Below the pieces are notes generated by a model, which was not told where the DNA came from, made no database searches, and saw only the letters and a program-made list of their open reading frames with translations. The position numbers were made by a program, and so were the translations under genes. This document shows positions 6,505 through 8,391 of a stretch of DNA of 8,391 bases, one piece after another. The DNA is from an uncultured Sutterella sp. Its GTDB lineage: Bacteria; Pseudomonadota; Gammaproteobacteria; Burkholderiales; Burkholderiaceae_F. Each line of letters opens with the position of its first letter. Positions within the stretch are counted from its first letter, which is position 1. The DNA lies in assembly GCA_934249275.1 (NCBI GenBank), contig CAKQKT010000083.1:1-8391 (forward strand), read 5' to 3'.

Positions 6505-7476
6505 ATGATCAATCAAACGGATGTGCGCCCGCTGACGGGCTACTTCACGCATGACCGCATTGCCGTTCCCAATCCTCTTCCCGAGGCCCCGGAGCGACCG
6601 GAAAGGCTGGATGCCATAGAGAAGAACATGCTCGCGCTCGGCATGGACGCCTTCGTGAAGATTTATTACGCAAAGCCCGCGCCGATCGAGGCCGTGATCC
6701 GTGCACACGATCCGGAATATGTGAAGCGCCTTGAGGCGGCATCTGCGGGCGACGAGGCGGCGCTGGCGACCTTCGACGCCCCCGATACGCGCGTCGGTCC
6801 CGAGACCTACGATGCCGCGATGAAGAGTGCGGGCGCCGTGGTTGAGGCCGTGGACGAGCTTTATGCGGGCCGAATCAAGAACGCCTTCTGCGGCGTGCGT
6901 CCGCCCGGACACCATGCCGCGCGAGGCGAGGCGCGGGGCTTCTGCTATCTCAACAATGTGGCGATAGGCGCCTACTGGGCGATGTGCCGCCATGGCGCAA
7001 GGCGCGTCGCCATCGTCGACTTCGATGCGCATCACGGCGACGGCACCGAGGAGATCGTGGCGGGACACCCCGACATCCGCTTCATGTCGATCTTCCAGTG
7101 GCCGTTCTATCCGAACCGCATGATGGAGCCGACGCCCTCCAACGTCATTGTCAATCCGATTCCGGCGGGCGCCGACGGCGAGGTCTTTTCCGACGTTCTG
7201 GAAAATGTCTGGCTTCCGCAGCTCGAAGCCTTCAGGCCCGACATCATCTTCGTGTCGGCCGGCTTTGACGCGCACGCCGAGGAGCAGATGGCCCAGCTCA
7301 AGGTGAAGGAGCTCGACTATGCCCGCATCACGCGCAGGCTGCTCGACGCTGCCGACGTGCTTTGCGAAGGCAGGCTCGTGAGCGTGCTCGAAGGCGGCTA
7401 TGCCGTCAGAAGCCTTGCGCGAAGCGTTATGGCGCATCTCAACATGCTGGTCATGCGCGGACGAACCGCCCAATAA
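6505..7476 (+). CDS. Histone deacetylase / acetylpolyamine amidohydrolase family protein
   Basis: 323 residues with the complete zinc-amidohydrolase site of the arginase-deacetylase fold: RPPGHH (His136, His137, the proton-relay pair), GFCYLNNVAIGA, DFDAHHGDG (zinc ligands Asp172 pattern with Asp174 and His176), SAGFDAH (zinc ligand Asp255) and EGGY (Tyr299, transition-state Tyr). Such bacterial enzymes remove acetyl groups from acetylpolyamines, acetyl-lysine or other small amides in the cytoplasm; the sequence alone does not tell which. No signal peptide is present. The ATG at 6505 is the first ATG in frame; its ribosome site is weak (AAGAATAGG). The gene is divergent from mltB and is followed after 12 nt by a transporter gene, so they probably form one transcript. 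I infer the pair handles an imported or exported acetylated amine or amino compound. Confidence 0.93.
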   Translation: MINQTDVRPLTGYFTHDRIAVPNPLPEAPERPERLDAIEKNMLALGMDAFVKIYYAKPAPIEAVIRAHDPEYVKRLEAASAGDEAALATFDAPDTRVGPETYDAAMKSAGAVVEAVDELYAGRIKNAFCGVRPPGHHAARGEARGFCYLNNVAIGAYWAMCRHGARRVAIVDFDAHHGDGTEEIVAGHPDIRFMSIFQWPFYPNRMMEPTPSNVIVNPIPAGADGEVFSDVLENVWLPQLEAFRPDIIFVSAGFDAHAEEQMAQLKVKELDYARITRRLLDAADVLCEGRLVSVLEGGYAVRSLARSVMAHLNMLVMRGRTAQ

Positions 7477-7488
7477 AAGGACATATAG

Positions 7489-8391
7489 ATGCCGCTTTTC
7501 TCCCAGTCCGCCTTGAAGGACGGCGTCGCGATGCGCGAGGTCTGGTCCTGGGCAGCCTTTGACTTTGCCAATTCCGGCTATACGACCGTGGTGCTCACGG
7601 CCGTCTTCAATGCGTATTTTGTGAGCGTGGTCGCGGGCGATGCGCCTTCGGCCACCTTTCTCTGGACCGTCGTCATCGCGATCAGCAATGCCGCAAGCAT
7701 GCTTCTCATGCCCGTCATCGGCACGGTTGCCGACGCGACCGCAACCAAGAAGCGGTGGCTTGCGGTTGCAACCGTCCTGGCCGTGGGCGGCACGCTAGGG
7801 CTCATGTTCGCGGGGCCGGGCACGATCCTCTGGGCCTCTCTGATGATCATCATCAGCAACATCGCCTACAACGTGGGCGAGTCGTTGAGCTCGGCATTCC
7901 TTCCCGAACTCGCGCGCGAGGATTCCGTGGGCAAGGTCTCGGGCTGGGGCTGGAGCTTCGGCTACTGCGGCGGCATTCTGACGCTCGGCCTCTGTCTGGG
8001 CGTCGTGCTCGGCGGCGAACGGTACGGGTTCAACACCGACCAGACCGTGGCGGGCACCATGGCCGTGACGGCATTCGTCTTTGCGGCCGCGGCATCGCCG
8101 CTCTTTTTCTTTCTCAAGGAAAGAAGCGTTCCGCGCCTCAATGCGGCCGATCGCGAGGCCGTCAAGAGTGCTGCGGCGGAGAGCTTCGCCGAGCTGCGCC
8201 GCACGCTCGGGTCGCTGAACAACTTCCGAGACTTCGCATGGCTGTCGGTCTGCGGCTTTTGCTATCAGTGCGGGGTCGCCGTCGTCATCACGCTCTCGGC
8301 CGTCTATGCGGCCGCGGTCATGGGCTTCAAGACCGATGTGGAGGATATTCACCTGATGCGGCTGCTGAACGCCATGTTCGGCGGCACCGTG
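7489..8391 (+). CDS. UMF1 (Atg22-like) family MFS transporter, N-terminal part (runs off right edge)
   Basis: 301 residues are visible, about two thirds of a usual UMF1 transporter. The family signature WAAFDFANSGYTTVVLTAVF lies at residues 21-40. Next come ISNAASMLLMPVIGTVADATATKKRW (65-90, the loop 2-3 region of MFS proteins, with the Asp and basic cluster), YNVGESLSSAFLPELA (127-142) and VSGWGWSFGYCGGILTL (150-166). A charged loop at 210-247 separates the first six membrane spans from the second half. The start ATG at 7489 has AAAGGA at about 8 nt and lies 12 nt after the deacetylase-family stop codon. Atg22 of yeast exports amino acids from the vacuole; bacterial members are poorly characterised, so the substrate here is unknown. 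The operon with an amidohydrolase suggests a related small amino compound. Confidence 0.93.
   Translation, partial: MPLFSQSALKDGVAMREVWSWAAFDFANSGYTTVVLTAVFNAYFVSVVAGDAPSATFLWTVVIAISNAASMLLMPVIGTVADATATKKRWLAVATVLAVGGTLGLMFAGPGTILWASLMIIISNIAYNVGESLSSAFLPELAREDSVGKVSGWGWSFGYCGGILTLGLCLGVVLGGERYGFNTDQTVAGTMAVTAFVFAAAASPLFFFLKERSVPRLNAADREAVKSAAAESFAELRRTLGSLNNFRDFAWLSVCGFCYQCGVAVVITLSAVYAAAVMGFKTDVEDIHLMRLLNAMFGGTV

Noticed and set aside
6298..7473. Upstream extension of the mltB frame (a 762-codon minus-strand open frame)
   Set aside because: The extension is antisense to the deacetylase-family gene, whose catalytic motifs are intact, and the signal peptide plus candidate promoter place the mltB start at 6297.

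Overview
The window is GC-rich, gene-dense bacterial DNA. Its genes have strong Shine-Dalgarno sites, Sec signal peptides and intrinsic terminators. A proteobacterial type II phosphatidylserine synthase, an MltB-type transglycosylase, and a run of secreted M20 peptidases and fumarylacetoacetase-family enzymes suggest a Gram-negative betaproteobacterium. An amino-acid-fermenting Burkholderiales such as Sutterellaceae is my guess from gene content; no marker gene here fixes the taxon. I see no RNA gene, insertion sequence, prophage or CRISPR array.

Layout. (1) 1-3029, minus strand: two closely related secreted M20 metallopeptidases in tandem. The left one runs off the window edge and starts with TTG. 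The right one is complete and is followed after 13 nt by a small secreted protein (896-1321) that looks like an isolated M20 dimerisation (lid) domain. A terminator at 827-873 closes the peptidase/small-protein pair before the left paralogue begins. (2) 3229-4155, minus strand: pssA with its own strong terminator. (3) 4331-5076, minus strand: a divergent fumarylacetoacetase-family protein with a good promoter -10 box, RBS and terminator. (4) 5185-6297, minus strand: the lytic transglycosylase mltB. (5) 6505-8391, plus strand, divergent from mltB: a histone-deacetylase/acetylpolyamine-amidohydrolase family enzyme followed after 12 nt by a UMF1 (Atg22-like) major-facilitator transporter that runs off the right edge.

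The most interesting point is the peptidase pair. The 564-residue peptidase keeps all the M20 metal-ligand motifs. In its own lid domain, however, the usual GGHS histidine is replaced by Trp and the usual GG...N segment is degenerate. The neighbouring small exported protein has exactly those two missing elements (GGHS and GGNSVNSI). This suggests a split M20 enzyme whose active-site lid is supplied in trans in the periplasm. That is an inference from the sequence and untested. The two peptidase paralogues also share short blocks in their upstream regions, and the right one has a perfect 14-bp palindrome there.
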